Source of the DNA: Gonocerus acuteangulatus
Taxonomy: Eukaryota > Arthropoda > Insecta > Hemiptera > Coreidae
DNA: 64,000 nt
Reading direction: 5' to 3'
NCBI GenBank assembly: GCA_946811695.1
Contig: OX328123.1
Coordinates: 28,971,037 to 29,035,036 of the forward strand
The notes beneath the pieces are model-generated. The model worked only from the letters and a program-made list of their open reading frames with translations, was not told the origin of the DNA and searched no databases. Of the stretch, positions 10,604 through 22,050 are shown in pieces. The number at the start of each line of letters is the position of its first letter. Position 1 is the first letter of the stretch. The translations under genes were made by a program, and so were the position numbers.

Positions 10604-10652
10604 GACCGTTATATTTCACCCACATCCCAATGGGCTTCATCAGACGTTGGTC
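10604..10652 (-). ncRNA. Hammerhead-like ribozyme motif H2, left arm
   Basis: Minus strand: GACCAACGT, CTGATGA, extra A, stem II GCCCA/TGGGT, GAA, ATAT (self-complementary), A (NUH = AUA), then ACGGTC. Stem I pairs as CGT/ACG plus GAC/GTC with a small bulge. Confidence 0.55.
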
Positions 10653-10727
10653 ACACTTGTTTGAGGTAGGCAGGAGCTATATGAATATATGCATATAAGC
10701 AATAACTGATGAATAAATAAGAAACTT

Positions 10728-10767
10728 CTGATGAAGCCCATTGGGTTGTGGGTGAAATATAACGGCC
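10728..10767 (+). ncRNA. Hammerhead-like ribozyme motif H2, right arm (stem I lost)
   Basis: Same core: CTGATGA, A, GCCCA/TGGGT, GAA, ATAT, A, ACGGCC. The 5' strand of stem I is not present upstream, so this copy is probably inactive. Confidence 0.45.
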
Positions 10768-11132
10768 AAAAATCCGACACCGCAGGAGAAAGAAGCCGAG
10801 GGACCAGAAGGATATATATAAATAGATAGATGGATAGGTCCAACAAAATTTGAGTACAACATTTATATGAAAGTATTAAAATATTTGAGTCTGTGTTATC
10901 AGAACCATGTTCTTTTGGCTGGAATTTATGGACTGCACTAAGTTAGGTCCTGCCTCTGTACACTTAAAACTTATCAATCTGTCATGACTACGTCATGATT
11001 ATGCAAGCACCGAGAGGATTTCAGGAACTGCGTCATCTCTGGCAGTCTAAACAGAGTTTGTACCTGGGCCAGCATTATATTCAAATATATTTTGGAGCAG
11101 TCAATTATGAGCTAAGTAAAGATGTCACTTAC

Positions 11133-11380
11133 ACCAAAGAAGTGTGTAGATTGAACCGACTGTAAAGAGAAGATAGAATCCATATAGAGTGCCAACATGG
11201 AGGTATACAAAGGCCAGTACGTTCCTCCAGACGATCTGCCATTCGTAATGCGGCTCTTTCTGGGCTAGCTTTCGTTCCTGGTCTCTAGTCCTCGGCAGTT
11301 TATCCACATCCGGGATTACTTCTGCTCCGGCTAGGAATAAGCCTGCTGCAGGCCCCGTCAGGTTTGGAGCCATCGTCAAT
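11133..11380 (-). CDS. Acyl-CoA Delta-9 desaturase, first coding exon
   Basis: Coding starts at the ATG at 11371-11373 (MAPNLTGPAAG...) after a 7-nt 5' UTR piece. A 3' splice site (tcattttcag) abuts 11380, and a 5' splice site GTAAGT (11127-11132 on the minus strand) follows 11133. The exon encodes 80 codons plus one nucleotide: an N-terminal cytosolic segment with the insect-desaturase pattern YEWQIVWRNV, then the first hydrophobic segment (VLAFVYLHVGTLYGFYLLFT). Histidine boxes lie in later exons, which are absent from 1-11126, so the following intron is longer than 11 kb. The enzyme sits in the ER membrane and introduces a cis double bond into saturated fatty acyl-CoA using cytochrome b5. 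Splice sites and frame are intact, so this is most likely part of a functional gene. Confidence 0.88.
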
Positions 11381-11445
11381 CTGAAAATGATATAAGGTAC
11401 ATAAGTAACAATATGTTAAACAGTATACAGTAGATTCTCCCTTAA

Positions 11446-11952
11446 GCAGGCTTCACACGAGGCCTGTCAGTTAGGCCTGAATAGTCCGCCTGAACTTGTA
11501 TACATTCCGGTCACCTGAACTTGTATACATTCCGGTCACCTGAACTTGTATACATTCCGGTCGCCTGAACGTGTATACATTCCGGCCGCCTGAACGTGTA
11601 TACATTCCGGCCGCCTGAACGTGTATACATTCCGGCCGCCTGAACGTGTATACATTCCGGTCGCCTGAACGTGTATACATTCCGGCCGCCTGAACGTGTA
11701 TACGTTCCGGCCGCCTGAACGTGTATACGTTCCGGTCGCCTGAACGTGTATACATTCCGGTCGCCTGAACGTGTATACATTCCGGTCGCCTGAACGTGTA
11801 TACATTCCGGCCGCTTGAACGTGTATACATTCCGGCCGCCTGCACAGTCTTTACTGACAGACCGGCCGGAATATATACACGTTCAGGCGATCGGCTTTTA
11901 GGCGGACTGTTCAGGTCTAACTAACAGGCCTGCCTGACCATGTGTAGCCTGC
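11446..11952. mobile_element. MITE with inverted ends carrying an internal minisatellite
   Basis: The ends are inverted: GCAGGCTTCACACGA at 11446 and, on the reverse strand from 11952, GCAGGCTACACATGG. Both are followed by copies of AGGCCTGT.AGTTAG.CCTGAA.AGTCCGCC. Between them sits the 25-bp array. It lies about 65 bp upstream of the desaturase exon's 3' splice site. The target duplication is uncertain (the flanks TTAA/TTTA resemble each other). Confidence 0.7.
11491..11840. repeat. 25-bp minisatellite, 14 copies
   Basis: Unit TGAACGTGTATACATTCCGG plus (T/C)CGCC; unit starts are spaced exactly 25 bp from 11491 to 11816. All copies are very similar, varying mainly at the CCGGTC/CCGGCC position. 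A single inverted unit is present in the right MITE arm (about 11866-11890). Confidence 0.95.
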
Positions 11953-12094
11953 TTTATCCGTCGCTCTCTCTAATCCGACAGTCTCTGAGAGGAATGACTA
12001 TCGGATCTCGGAAATCGCAGGCTCGAGGGTTCATAGAAAACCTTCCCTTCCTAGCTAGCCAAACATTTTTTTCATGGTATTTAATTGAATGGCA

Positions 12095-12290
12095 CATGGG
12101 CATATATAAGGGCCCGCAGCCCCCCCCCGAAATTGTGACTTAATCGGTAAAGTGTGTCATAAAGCCATGAAAAATGAATTAAAATGAGATCACTTAGTAC
12201 ATAAAAAATATTTTATTTTACATGTACTAGCGTTTTAGTTGTCTAAAACTATTCCATGTTCTACATTGTTGGTAGTCCATACCCCCTTCT
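12095..12290 (+). mobile_element. hAT-type MITE (CATGGGCGTATATA family), right end lost
   Basis: Left end CATGGGCATATATAAGGG followed by the family interior (gatcacttagta, attttattttac, agcgttttagtt, aaaactattcca). The right terminus is not found. Confidence 0.65.
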
Positions 12291-12299
12291 TCTAATTAG

Positions 12300-14448
12300 A
12301 TAACCTAGACAATACAACAGAAATTACGACCGGTGTAAGCAAATTACCATTAGTAAGCCGTTTATAGGGTTGTAGAGCATTACATTCCCTTCAAGAATAT
12401 ATATAACTTTACTATTTTACGTATTTTCCTTCTAAAGATAAGGAAAGTGTTAAAAAGAAGGCACCAACTATACTCTCCTGTAGGGCACCATTTTCCTGAA
12501 AATGTTATCTTTTTATTTATTTATTTATTTATTTATCGCACCGCATCTTTGGCGAAGTGCAGTGTTTCGGTCTTTTCAGTAGAGGGCGATGTAAAGTAGG
12601 TTTAGTCGAGCATATTCCTAAAAAAAAATTTCTTATATAATAATTTTAAAATATTTTAACCAGATATTTTGACTTGGTATTTACTTAGATGTTATCTGAA
12701 TAGGACATTAAATACTGCACGTCAAAGGACGTCAAGGTGTGTCGGATATCGGTTTTAAGGCGGACTAAGTTATCTCTAGTGCTTCCTCTTGACTTAAATC
12801 GAACTCCAGAGCAGAGGTTTCTACACTTAATGTATTAGAAAATACAACCCATTAATTTTTTTAAATGTTCAGTCAGATGGACATTTTGTTTGAGTATAAC
12901 AACATAGAAAATAAAAGAAAATTGTGTTGTTATGAAATAAATAAATTCAAAAATAAATATTTCTAATATATGCTTCATGATTCAAATATTTCTTGTCATA
13001 TATGTCAAGGATATGTTTCTTCTATTTGAAGTTTCCTATGATGATGTTTGCAGTTTGCTAAGGCTATTAACATGCATCCGTCTCATGAATGCAAACAGTT
13101 TTAGACGAAATGACTTTGAATTGTCTTCAGAGCTGTAATTAATAAAGAGTGTCGTGACTCTTGTTGGATTATTGAGTCGCTGAAAAGCATCGAGGTTGGT
13201 GTTCCTCAAGGTACTATGACTGGCACATTCCTACTTTCTCCCACACGATTCACAGTGTCGCTTCATTAGGGACGGCCGAATACAGTTAGATCTGCCGAAA
13301 GTACCTCAGCAGAACTGCAATTCTCTTAAATAGGTTACCTAGATCGGTAATGTCTTTGGAGATGATGGATTAGTTCTGTATATAGGTCGACAGCAGCACA
13401 GTTATAACTTATTCTTGCCTATATACGGGGGAACTGATTATATTCCTATCATAAAATTTAGTTTACCATAATGTACATAGTCGGGCATCCAACATAATGT
13501 TATATAAAAACTAAATTTCTTTTAGATAGTCTTTGGGATTCAAAAATAAAGCATCTAAAAGGTCTCGATGAGAAATACATCTTTGCAGTTTTCTGATACC
13601 TCTAACGGTTTACAAGATATTTCGTCTGTTTCCTGCATATACGGGACTCCTGTATAAATAATTGTGAGTATATTTTTTTGACAGTTGGAAGGACCGATTT
13701 GCTGATCATTTCAGTTGTACAATCAGAGTACCTGCAGTTCTTCGGCAACTACTAAAACACTAATGGCGTTCTTATCCTTTGTACAAACGGCTTTCCGTGT
13801 ACTTCTTACATTGGTAGATGTAATGCATATGTTTGTTTCCTCAAATTCCTTGCGAAATAGCACTAGGTCATAAGAAAATGCCAAGCTAAAGATTGCTATT
13901 TGTATTGAATTCCATATTCCCAGCAAGATATACTAGCGAAACCTTGGCTGTTCCCAGAGCCGAGTCTGAAACTAGGACGAATAGGAGGAAGTGGTTAAAC
14001 TAAATCCTAGATAGTTTCGTATATTTGATTAGCCTTTCAATCCCTATCTATAAATTCGTACTTTTGAGCACAAACAACACATTCACCTCTGATAATTTGA
14101 TAATTTATTTTATTCACTGTATGAAAAAATTGAAAATGTTTAGAATGAAGACAATCATAGTAAACAATTAAAACGTGTTTTAATAACTGTGTATCAGTAA
14201 TGATGATTGTTAAAATCTCAATGGTGCAGTATCATGTTTTCACACATAAATTATAAATGTAAATTCTTTACCTGTCTGAATAATTAGTTTTTATTTTTCA
14301 AAAATATGGATCTCGTCTATATATTGACTCAGTTCAGACAGTGTTCCAGCCAACTTGTCCAGTGAGTCAACATTTGGTCCCAGTAGACATTCTGTCAAGA
14401 TATGTATTATAGTTCTAGGGGTATTGCATATTTCACATTTAAACCTGT
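12300..14448. other. Unassigned AT-rich sequence
   Basis: No convincing coding region or known repeat except the segment at 12740-12850 shared with 9825-9915 and a short (TTTA)n at about 12510-12535. Confidence 0.4.
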
Positions 14449-14454
14449 CCTTTT

Positions 14455-14616
14455 AGCGCGGTGCCTCCCGCCATTCATGAGGAATCCGGAAGTCCCGACT
14501 ACAAAATGTCACGTTTCAGAACCCATATATCACGAAAATAATGGCGGTTCAAATCTGCATTTATATATATATGGTGCTAATGATCCTAGAAGTCGATAAA
14601 ACAAAAATTTAAAAAA

Positions 14617-14673
<57 letters not shown>
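14455..14673 (-). mobile_element. HX hairpin-end fragment plus (TA)n
   Basis: Begins AGCGCGGTGCCTCCCG and continues with family sequence (ggaagtcccgacta, tggcggttcaaat). It then gives way to a (TA)n tract (14622-14673), after which ACAGGGTGTGG begins another repeat. Confidence 0.6.
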
Positions 14674-14676
<3 letters not shown>

Positions 14677-14720
14677 GGTGTGGCGTAATGAATGGATAAT
14701 ATGGTACCTGCGGGTAGAGG
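14672..14720 (+). repeat. Terminus of an ACAGGGTGT-type repeat
   Basis: A TA tract followed by ACAGGGTGTGGCGTAATGAA. Similar TA-bounded ACAGGGTGTCCC starts occur at 19055 and 55358. Probably ends of a DNA transposon family; class not determined. Confidence 0.4.
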
Positions 14721-15112
14721 ACGTTCTGGCGGTTCAGAAAAATATGTTTTTAGTGTTTCGCTATGTTTAGTGAAAGTCCTTCGGTTTTCGAAATGTTGGA
14801 CATTTTCTAAAACTCCAAAAAAATATACCCTTTGCCACTCTTTTCGGTGTCACGACTCCAAAGGAGAAGAATTATTATTCTCTACCTGGTAGAGGGGTCG
14901 TTTCCCTGAATTCAATGGGATATGAAGCTAAAAAATTACATTCTTGCTAAAAAATTTAAAAATAAACTTTACTCGGTGGTTCTAATGACCCACTATTCCC
15001 TAACATAGTTTCACGCCTTATTTTTTTTTCTCTGTATATTTGTTATGATATGAATACGTGTGTAAAATATCATGAGATACGAGACAGGCCTAAAAATAAA
15101 CAATTCTATTTC

Positions 15113-15288
15113 TATAGATACTCATTCACTCATTCATTGATAGATACATCTGATAGATACTCATTCACTCATTCATTGATAGATACATCTGATAGATACT
15201 CATTCATTGATAGATACATCTGATAGATACTCATTCACTCATTCATTGATAGATACTCATTCACTCATTCATTGATAGATACATCTCT
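15113..15288. repeat. Irregular minisatellite of ~38-bp units
   Basis: Repeats of ATAGATACTCATTCACTCATTCATTG with or without TAGATACATCTG, with deletions of 4-bp submotifs. Confidence 0.9.
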
Positions 15289-15289
15289 C

Positions 15290-16290
15290 TATGACGGTGC
15301 ACGTCCTCTGCCAGAAGGCACCCATAGAACGGGAAATTCGCTTCATGTCATCAAGCCAAATTCCTGAGGCCTCACTCTCTTCCTTTTGACATCAGGTTTG
15401 CCACAGATCAGTTCTTTTGGGAGCCATCTTCCCGACCTTTTAAATCAAAAGGGTAAAAGCAACAATGTCTGGCTCACCAGATAAATGCTGCAGCTCCTGA
15501 TTCCTCCTTACGCCCCATTGTTCATAAATTTCGATGAGGCCAAAAAGAAGGTTCTTTCAAGAACCTTCCGCTTATAAAGCAACAATGTAGTTTACTCTTC
15601 TTCGTCAGAGCAAATTTTTCGCATCAATGTGTTACAGGTGGCCTGATGATAATTTTGCAAATAAGAAGTTTGACCTTCCTTGAAAGAGCTCTAAGCTTCA
15701 ATAACCTTTCCCGACCCATCAAATATTAATTATATTATAAGGTTTCTATGGTTTAGAAAACTAAATAAAAAAATATGATACTATAATGTAAGCGGATATA
15801 TAACTTGAAATAGCAATGTACCGTTTTGTCTTATCTTTAGCGAGTAGGAAACAGGAATTTCCGGAAAGGAATGCTCGCCCCTACAGAGCTATCTGGAGCC
15901 TGTATTGATAACTCAAGCCCGAGGATCGGTTAACGTTGCAAAGGCTTTCTCGGCTAAATAACCATCACTAGCCTCTTTGGTGTACAATACTTTCTCCTAC
16001 CGTTATTCCTCTTAGCTCAGTTTCATGAAGAAAGGGGATTGTGGCCTTCAAAGGTATAAACTCTCAAAGATATTTTCATCTTGAAGCTCCTATAAAAAAT
16101 TAGATTAATAAATTCCACTCTCCACGAGTTACGTAAACTGAGCAGTTTTCTTCAGAAAGCGAACTCTTATAATAAATATTCATTTTTTTCAATTACGCAC
16201 TGTTAAATTTGTAATTGCCCATACACATCAGTCAAGTCACGTCTCCGTTCCGTCTACAATCAGTCACAAACAATATATGTTTTCATGAAT
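15290..16290. other. Unassigned sequence
   Basis: No coding or RNA gene signal recognised; composition less AT-rich than surroundings between 15290 and 15500. Confidence 0.35.
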
Positions 16291-16654
16291 GTTAAGTGGG
16301 CCTGTCTACACTGGTCCGGTCCAGTTACGGTTCAGAACCGTCAGTCACCGAACCGCAACAGATAATACGTACTCTAAGATATTGTTATCGTTTTGGCAAA
16401 CGGGTTTTATTTCATTGTTTGAGAAGAAATTGGTGACGATATAATATTATTATATTATAGTTTATAAAAAGTGTTAGAAAATGTCTTCTTCTTTATGATT
16501 TGTCAAGTAATAGGTATGCAGTTTTAAAAATAGGACACAGAAGAAAATTGGCGAACAATTAAATTGTTTAAACTTGGCTTTAACGTCGATAAATTTTGTA
16601 AATAAAATCTGTAAGAGATTGTCGACCGTTGGTATTGAGAAGTTGTAGATGATT

Positions 16655-16905
16655 GGAGCTCGGTCATTTGTTAAATAAAACTACATTTTATAACTAAATC
16701 ATTAATATTTTAATAGACTGATTAGAAAACTATATTTCAAAGTGACCACATTGCAATGTGGTCTCCCCGGTACGGAGTTGTTCACTCTCTCTCCTCCATA
16801 GCGCTGAAGATGGCTTGTAATTCAAGCCAAAACGTTGGCAAATAAATATTACACATTTTAGTTATAAAATGTAGTTTTATTTAACAAATGGCCGAACCCC
16901 GATCA
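16655..16905. mobile_element. Inverted-repeat element with degenerate hammerhead-like motif, type H4
   Basis: 16655-16700 (cggtcatttgttaaataaaa...) and 16855-16905 are inverted copies, both containing CATTTGTTAAATAAAACTAC in opposite orientations. They enclose CTGAAGATGGCTTG...CAAGCC at 16804-16828. Same plan as H1-H3. Confidence 0.5.
16804..16840 (+). ncRNA. Degenerate hammerhead-like motif H4
   Basis: CTGAAGA, extra T, stem II GGCTTG/CAAGCC, then AAAACGTT where GAAACGTT is expected: the conserved G12 is changed to A. No stem I pairing seen. Predicted inactive. Confidence 0.5.
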
Positions 16906-17260
16906 ACTTAACCTTCTGTAAATAACATGAAACTTCTCATTCTAATTCTCTTTTTATCCATGTCTCGTGAAGCCATATTCTTTTCTATTTCTGTTATTTT
17001 TTCTTTCCTTCATCCAAAATTAATGCTCAGAAAGCCTGGTTGTTTTCCGAAAACGTCATCTCAAAAATATAGCAAGTATACTAGAAGGCACTCAGAACAC
17101 TTGAAAGAAAACAAAACGTCTGAATACAGTCAAAACAACTTGACGGGGTTCTGACTCGGAACGGTGACTAAAATGATGAGTGTGAATAGTCTGACTGATG
17201 AGTGTGCATAGACCTTTAAAGTGGTTATATATCTATATTATAAGGCGAATCAGCATCTTG

Positions 17261-17262
<2 letters not shown>

Positions 17263-17306
<44 letters not shown>
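17263..17306 (+). repeat. Poly(A) tract of 44
   Basis: Uninterrupted A-run. It may be the tail of a retroposed copy, but no recognisable body precedes it. Confidence 0.9.
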
Positions 17307-17309
<3 letters not shown>

Positions 17310-17525
17310 AATTGATTTCTTAATTCTCAGAATGATATGTTAAAAAATGTCTATAGGATACTTGAACTCAACAGAACTTGTCTTCAAATGAGATTGTACA
17401 GTTCAGTAGTACTGTGTCCCGCAGGTAAAAGAATATTCTGCTAATTTACTGCATGTAGTATATATTATGCTGTCTATGAAAATTTCGTAAATATCATGTG
17501 GGATCCATATTTGAGTTGTAAGTGA

Positions 17526-17527
<2 letters not shown>

Positions 17528-17562
<35 letters not shown>
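17528..17562. repeat. (TA)n microsatellite
   Basis: 35 bp of TA. Confidence 0.9.
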
Positions 17563-17564
<2 letters not shown>

Positions 17565-18993
17565 ATAAAAACATAAATAAAAAGTAAATGTTGACAATGG
17601 GGAGAAAAAATATAGTCGAGTAGGGATGGAAACAATATGGACGCCATTTCTAGGAGCAGAACAGCTGGTCCAGATACTTCTATCAGCTGATATTTGCTTT
17701 GCATCTGGGTGATAGTATTGGTATTACGTAAAACTCCTTTTTCATGTGGGCCATGTGACTAGACAGATCTATGATGGACACGATGTTACACATGCTCTTA
17801 CAATACTAGCTCCAGTTATTGAAGGTTATCACAGCTACTTCGTCACAGGAACCAGTATTTCAACACATTCGTGTCTTTCTGATTGGATTACATCAATCAC
17901 TTATTCATTCCTTATTCATTTTATCAATGTAACTCCCCTTTTCAATAATAACGCTTTTGTTGGGATCATCAGCTCGAATAGTAGATAAGGTAGGAATTTG
18001 TCTGAAAAACCTTTAGTATTTGCTTGAAATACTCTTAATGCTTTAGCTAGTTGTGTATTAATATCATCATATATCATTTTTACTATTGTCAAATGTGACA
18101 AGCATATTTGGTAATCTTCCTCCAATTGTGTTTTTATTATCCTCATCAATCTCATTGTTTCCGATTTATTTGTTTATTAGTCACTTTCTTTTTCGATAAT
18201 AATGGGTTTGTTGGTCTTATCCTAGGACTTGCTTTGATAATATAAGTAAGGAATGAAGAAATGCTTTCGACATAAGTGAGGCCTCAAAGAAAATATCAAC
18301 TATTTCGCCTATAATACTTATGGAGTAAATTCGATATATATATTACAGACTGGATGGGCCTATTCATGGTCTTGGACTATTATGCTGATCTCCGAACGAC
18401 AACTATTGAATATAAAATCTTTCAGTCTTGTGTCCTACCTCCAAGACAAACTAGCTCCCCCCCCCCCCAGAATTAACGTACTTTTATTGAATTGCATTGA
18501 GTCAATCTAATAAGCTGTCAGAAATACAGTTACGGATTCAAAAATGTATTAAAAAGAGAAAGAGATTAAACCATCTTGCCTTAAATTAAACAATGTAAGG
18601 CAAGAAGAAGAGGTCGCATGTCAGCTCATAACAGCCTTGAAGATAACGTGTGACTTATCAGATAACAGGACGCTTCGCCTAGTTTCTCTGGTTCGCCTTT
18701 ATATTAGTTTCAAGTTAATTGAATCGCACCATCATCAGTGAAAAATTCAATGCCCGATTTGTCTAGAGGAGCAAGGGTAAATCTCGGGTCTGAAACTCCC
18801 CTCCTAGCTTTTTGTTGCCCATAAATCACTCGTATAAATTAAAATTAAAACATTGACTTACAATTGCATACTTTTTCAATCAGGTTTATGAAACAGCATT
18901 CTTTATAATCATGGAAATTATACCTACAGGGTAAAGTACATTATGTCAATTTATTCCATTAAGATATACTGTTATATACTTCAATTAAGATTA

Positions 18994-18995
<2 letters not shown>
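17563..18995. other. Unassigned sequence
   Basis: Several short ORFs, none with recognisable domains. A C-run lies at 18457-18467. Confidence 0.35.

Positions 18996-19057
<62 letters not shown>
18996..19057. repeat. (TA)n microsatellite at an ACAGGGTGTCCCC terminus
   Basis: 61 bp of TA followed by ACAGGGTGTCCCCACAATAA, the same terminal type as at 55358 (both then read aaacggc.aaac). Confidence 0.85.
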
Positions 19058-19059
<2 letters not shown>

Positions 19060-19908
19060 GGTGTCCCCACAATAAACGGCAAAACGTATATGCAGGATAT
19101 ATATGATATCCATTAAGATATATTGTATAATTCCTTCTCCTCTCCAGCCCTGACATAAATTGGATTTCCTCATCATAATCAAATCTACGGGCAAGGTCAT
19201 CAACCATAGATTATCTTATTTTCTTTATTCACAAGATATTTTGTCAATAAGTCTTCGGCGGCCGAAGTTCGGCCACAATTTAAAAATATTGTACTTTCAT
19301 CATGAATTTGAATCATTTCTATTCTAATATTCTAGAGCGTTCATGAGAAACGCGATGAATTTTGCAATCGCCGAAATATGTGTAACCATACTAACACATG
19401 CACTAGACTCAAGGACACTATCCTGCATGAGTTGTAAGATCACGACACAAATCTATTATTGTGAGAGTCGATTACTCCTAGATCTAGATTCGATCGGGTC
19501 ACACCCAGCCTTTTCATTCAACTCACAGAAAGGTCGAAAACACCTTTTATTACTGAGTGAAATTGTGTTTCCTAAGAAGTACAGTTAGTACACCACCTTA
19601 CCTTTCTGTCGGGTAAAGAGTTTCATGTAATCTGAGAATAAACAGTGACATTGATAAAGGCTTGGACGAGTATAAATAATCAGGAAAAAATAGTTTGGAC
19701 AGTGTCTTAATTGAGTAGTTCAGTTTACTTTTTGAATATGTCCATTTTTCAATAATCCGCATTTCCCCCCTTTTTCGGTTCGTTATTTTCCGTCGATCTC
19801 CTCTTCGGCTCAGACGATTCGGATTAGCGAAGATTCGGTTGCGGTATGCTTTGGTCATAAAATGCCCTACATTGACTTTATGAGGTGTATTACTCCTCTC
19901 AGGTCTCC

Positions 19909-20258
19909 CCATGATCTAGTGGCGAGCACGATGGATTATCATGAAGGAGATGTGGTTCGAGTCATACCTGTGGCAGGCTGCCTTTTTCAGCGATGGGCTC
20001 GCTGAAAAAATCCTCTATCTCTGGATCGAGAGTGGGAACCTATAGATATCCAAGTAGTCGATGCTCCATAAGCAAAACAAAAAGAGGCATCTCGGGCGTC
20101 ATGAATTAAAGGTAATTACATATTCTAGTAAACTGCACTGTGAGTGTGATCGAAGGCAAAATCGATATCACGGACTATACATGCAAATTGCGAAACGTGG
20201 CTTCTTGAAGCCGATTTAGCTCGTACAGAAAAATAAAAATAAATAAATAAAAAAAAAA
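19909..20258 (+). mobile_element. tRNA-derived SINE, family C
   Basis: Starts ATGATCTAGTGGCGAGCA (A-box-like) with a B-box GTGGTTCGAGTC at about 19952-19963. A ~280-bp body follows, ending in an A-rich tail (20228-20258, aaataaaaataaataaa). Only copy in the window; target duplication not resolved. Confidence 0.55.
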
Positions 20259-20279
20259 TCACTTAGATAAAGGTTTGCT

Positions 20280-21087
20280 TTTAGGGCGGTTCCTTCCTCC
20301 CTTCAAAGAGAGGAAACCCACCCAGGAAAATTTCATGTTTCAGATCCCATACATCAATATAACGGTGGTTCAAATTTGTATATATTTTGTCACTGTATAC
20401 CTAAAGTTTTAATTGGTTATTATTTTTTTTAATGGCATTTAATAGTGAAATTTGTATTTTAATAACATAAGGTATGAAAATGAGGGGGCGAGGTTAACTC
20501 AGTGGTAGAGCACTCGACAAATGAACTGGAGGACCAGGTTCAAAACCCGAGCGCGCACTAAAGATTTTTTCTTCTAGTGCTGCGTTCGAGGGTTGGATTT
20601 GGGGTCCCAGGTCGTCCCTAGGCTCACCCAGCCTTTAATTAATTTAATTAATAATGGTTACCTTGGGTGCTAATGACTCTAGCAGTCGAAGCAGCCAAGG
20701 GGAAAATCAGGCGGCCGGAGCATAGTGTTGACCACACTATCTCCCTAGTATGCCGTACGGTCAAGAATCAGATACCTCTACAGTATCTGCCCCTCTGGGC
20801 CCTTGTGGCCTGTTACGGGACTGATTTAAGGTATGAAAATGAGAAAGTTATTGGTGATAGTGTTTCCCATGGCAAACGTTGAGAAGATGGGGGAGTCATT
20901 TCCGCTTAGAATACTATCGGTTTCCTGCTGTGGTACCTTAAATCTTCCTTCCCTTTGAGATGTCGTTTTATATTTTTCACGAAAGATCAAAACCTACCAA
21001 TAACTGCTTATACTCCTTTGCTAATGACACTAAGGATATGAACGGAACCGCGCTAAGATGACGCAGTTCCTGCGAGTCGGACTTTTT
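20280..21087 (-). mobile_element. HX family copy, short, interrupted by a SINE
   Basis: Starts with a diverged hairpin end (AGGGCGGTTCCTTCC) and ends at about 21087 with GGAACCGCGCTAAGATGACG...GTCGGACTT. It lacks most of the interior. SINE family B inserted into it at 20485-20827. Confidence 0.65.
20485..20827 (+). mobile_element. tRNA-derived SINE, family B, complete, with 16-bp target duplication
   Basis: Flanked by AAGGTATGAAAATGAG at 20469-20484 and 20828-20843. The head has an A-box (AACTCAGTGGTAGAGCA) and a B-box-like GGTTCAAAACCC about 45 bp later. The body (aggtcgtccctaggctcacc, gatacctctacagtatctg) recurs at 27830-28048. Pol III-transcribed elements of this sort are moved by a LINE; the long duplication supports that. 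Confidence 0.88.
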
Positions 21088-21998
21088 CAGTTAGGTTTTG
21101 TGTAGATGCTGTAAAGATCATGGATATCGTCCCTACTATGTCAAACTATTGAATAAGAAAAATCAGGTTTTTCAGATTTGAGACTTTGCCCTTGGATTGT
21201 GGACGATATGGCTTGTCGCAAATTGTCACGCCTTTAGAATAGCCTTTAATACCTTAAATAAAGTTAAATAAGACCATTTTTCAATAAATTACTTCGTGAA
21301 TGGTTAGTATAAGTTCGTTCGCTAGTTTGCTCCGATTTTCATATTCGATAGTTTGACACGGTAGGGACGATATGTGTTACTTTTTTTTAATTTTAGGTGC
21401 AACATAGCTTGTTTGTATATACACACACACAAACACACACCCACACACAAATTTTCGATACATAAGATAGATTTGATGAAGGAAACGCGCTAAAAGTCCG
21501 TCCATCAATTATTTATTGCTCCTTAAACTCTTTTCATCCACAACGGGCAGCTAGTTGTTATTATCATTGACACTTGTGAATATTAAATAATTAATTCTCT
21601 CGTTATTTAATTTACCTATTATGTAATTGTATTAAGAGATTATCAATTTTACGATAATCCGCTGGGAATAACATACAACTCGACGAGTTTGAAAACAAGA
21701 GAGTACAATGACCTGGTTTTGCAGGAAGGAGTCTAGCCGACCTTGGCTGGCCTTGTGCAGACTGACCGGTCAGTGGCCGAAGAAAGTATGCACTCATCAA
21801 GAACCAGCTCTTCTCTGTAATACTTTCGCTTTCCGAGACAGGCGGAGATCACATGCTCTTGTCTGATGCACTTGCAACATTTCCTATCTCTATAGATCTT
21901 TAACATTTTCTGAAGGAATGTAGCTAAATAGCACTTATGAAAGAATTTTTTTAAAAAAAAGAATGTTCCAATAATCATCGATCCGACGATCCGAAAAT

Positions 21999-22000
<2 letters not shown>

Positions 22001-22047
<47 letters not shown>
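22001..22047. repeat. (TA)n microsatellite flanking a Tc1-like element
   Basis: About 47 bp of TA, ending directly at the left inverted repeat of the Tc1-like transposon, whose TA target duplication may have been expanded. Confidence 0.9.

Positions 22048-22050
<3 letters not shown>

Larger units (their letters stand above)
10559..10811. mobile_element. Inverted-repeat element with hammerhead-like motifs, type H2
   Basis: 10559-10643 and 10728-10811 are inverted copies of one another (about 85 bp, high identity) separated by an 84-bp spacer. Each arm has a CTGATGA...GAAA core. The sequence differs from H1 and H3, but the plan is the same. Flanks are TA-rich, so a target duplication cannot be read. 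Confidence 0.6.

Noticed and set aside
11471..11845. Three overlapping minus-strand frames with GRNVYTFRRPE repeats
   Set aside because: They are the 25-bp minisatellite read in different frames; openness follows from the unit lacking stops.
15119..15288. Hammerhead-like CTGATAGA repeats in the 15.1-kb minisatellite
   Set aside because: No stem II or GAAA box follows; it is a simple repeat.
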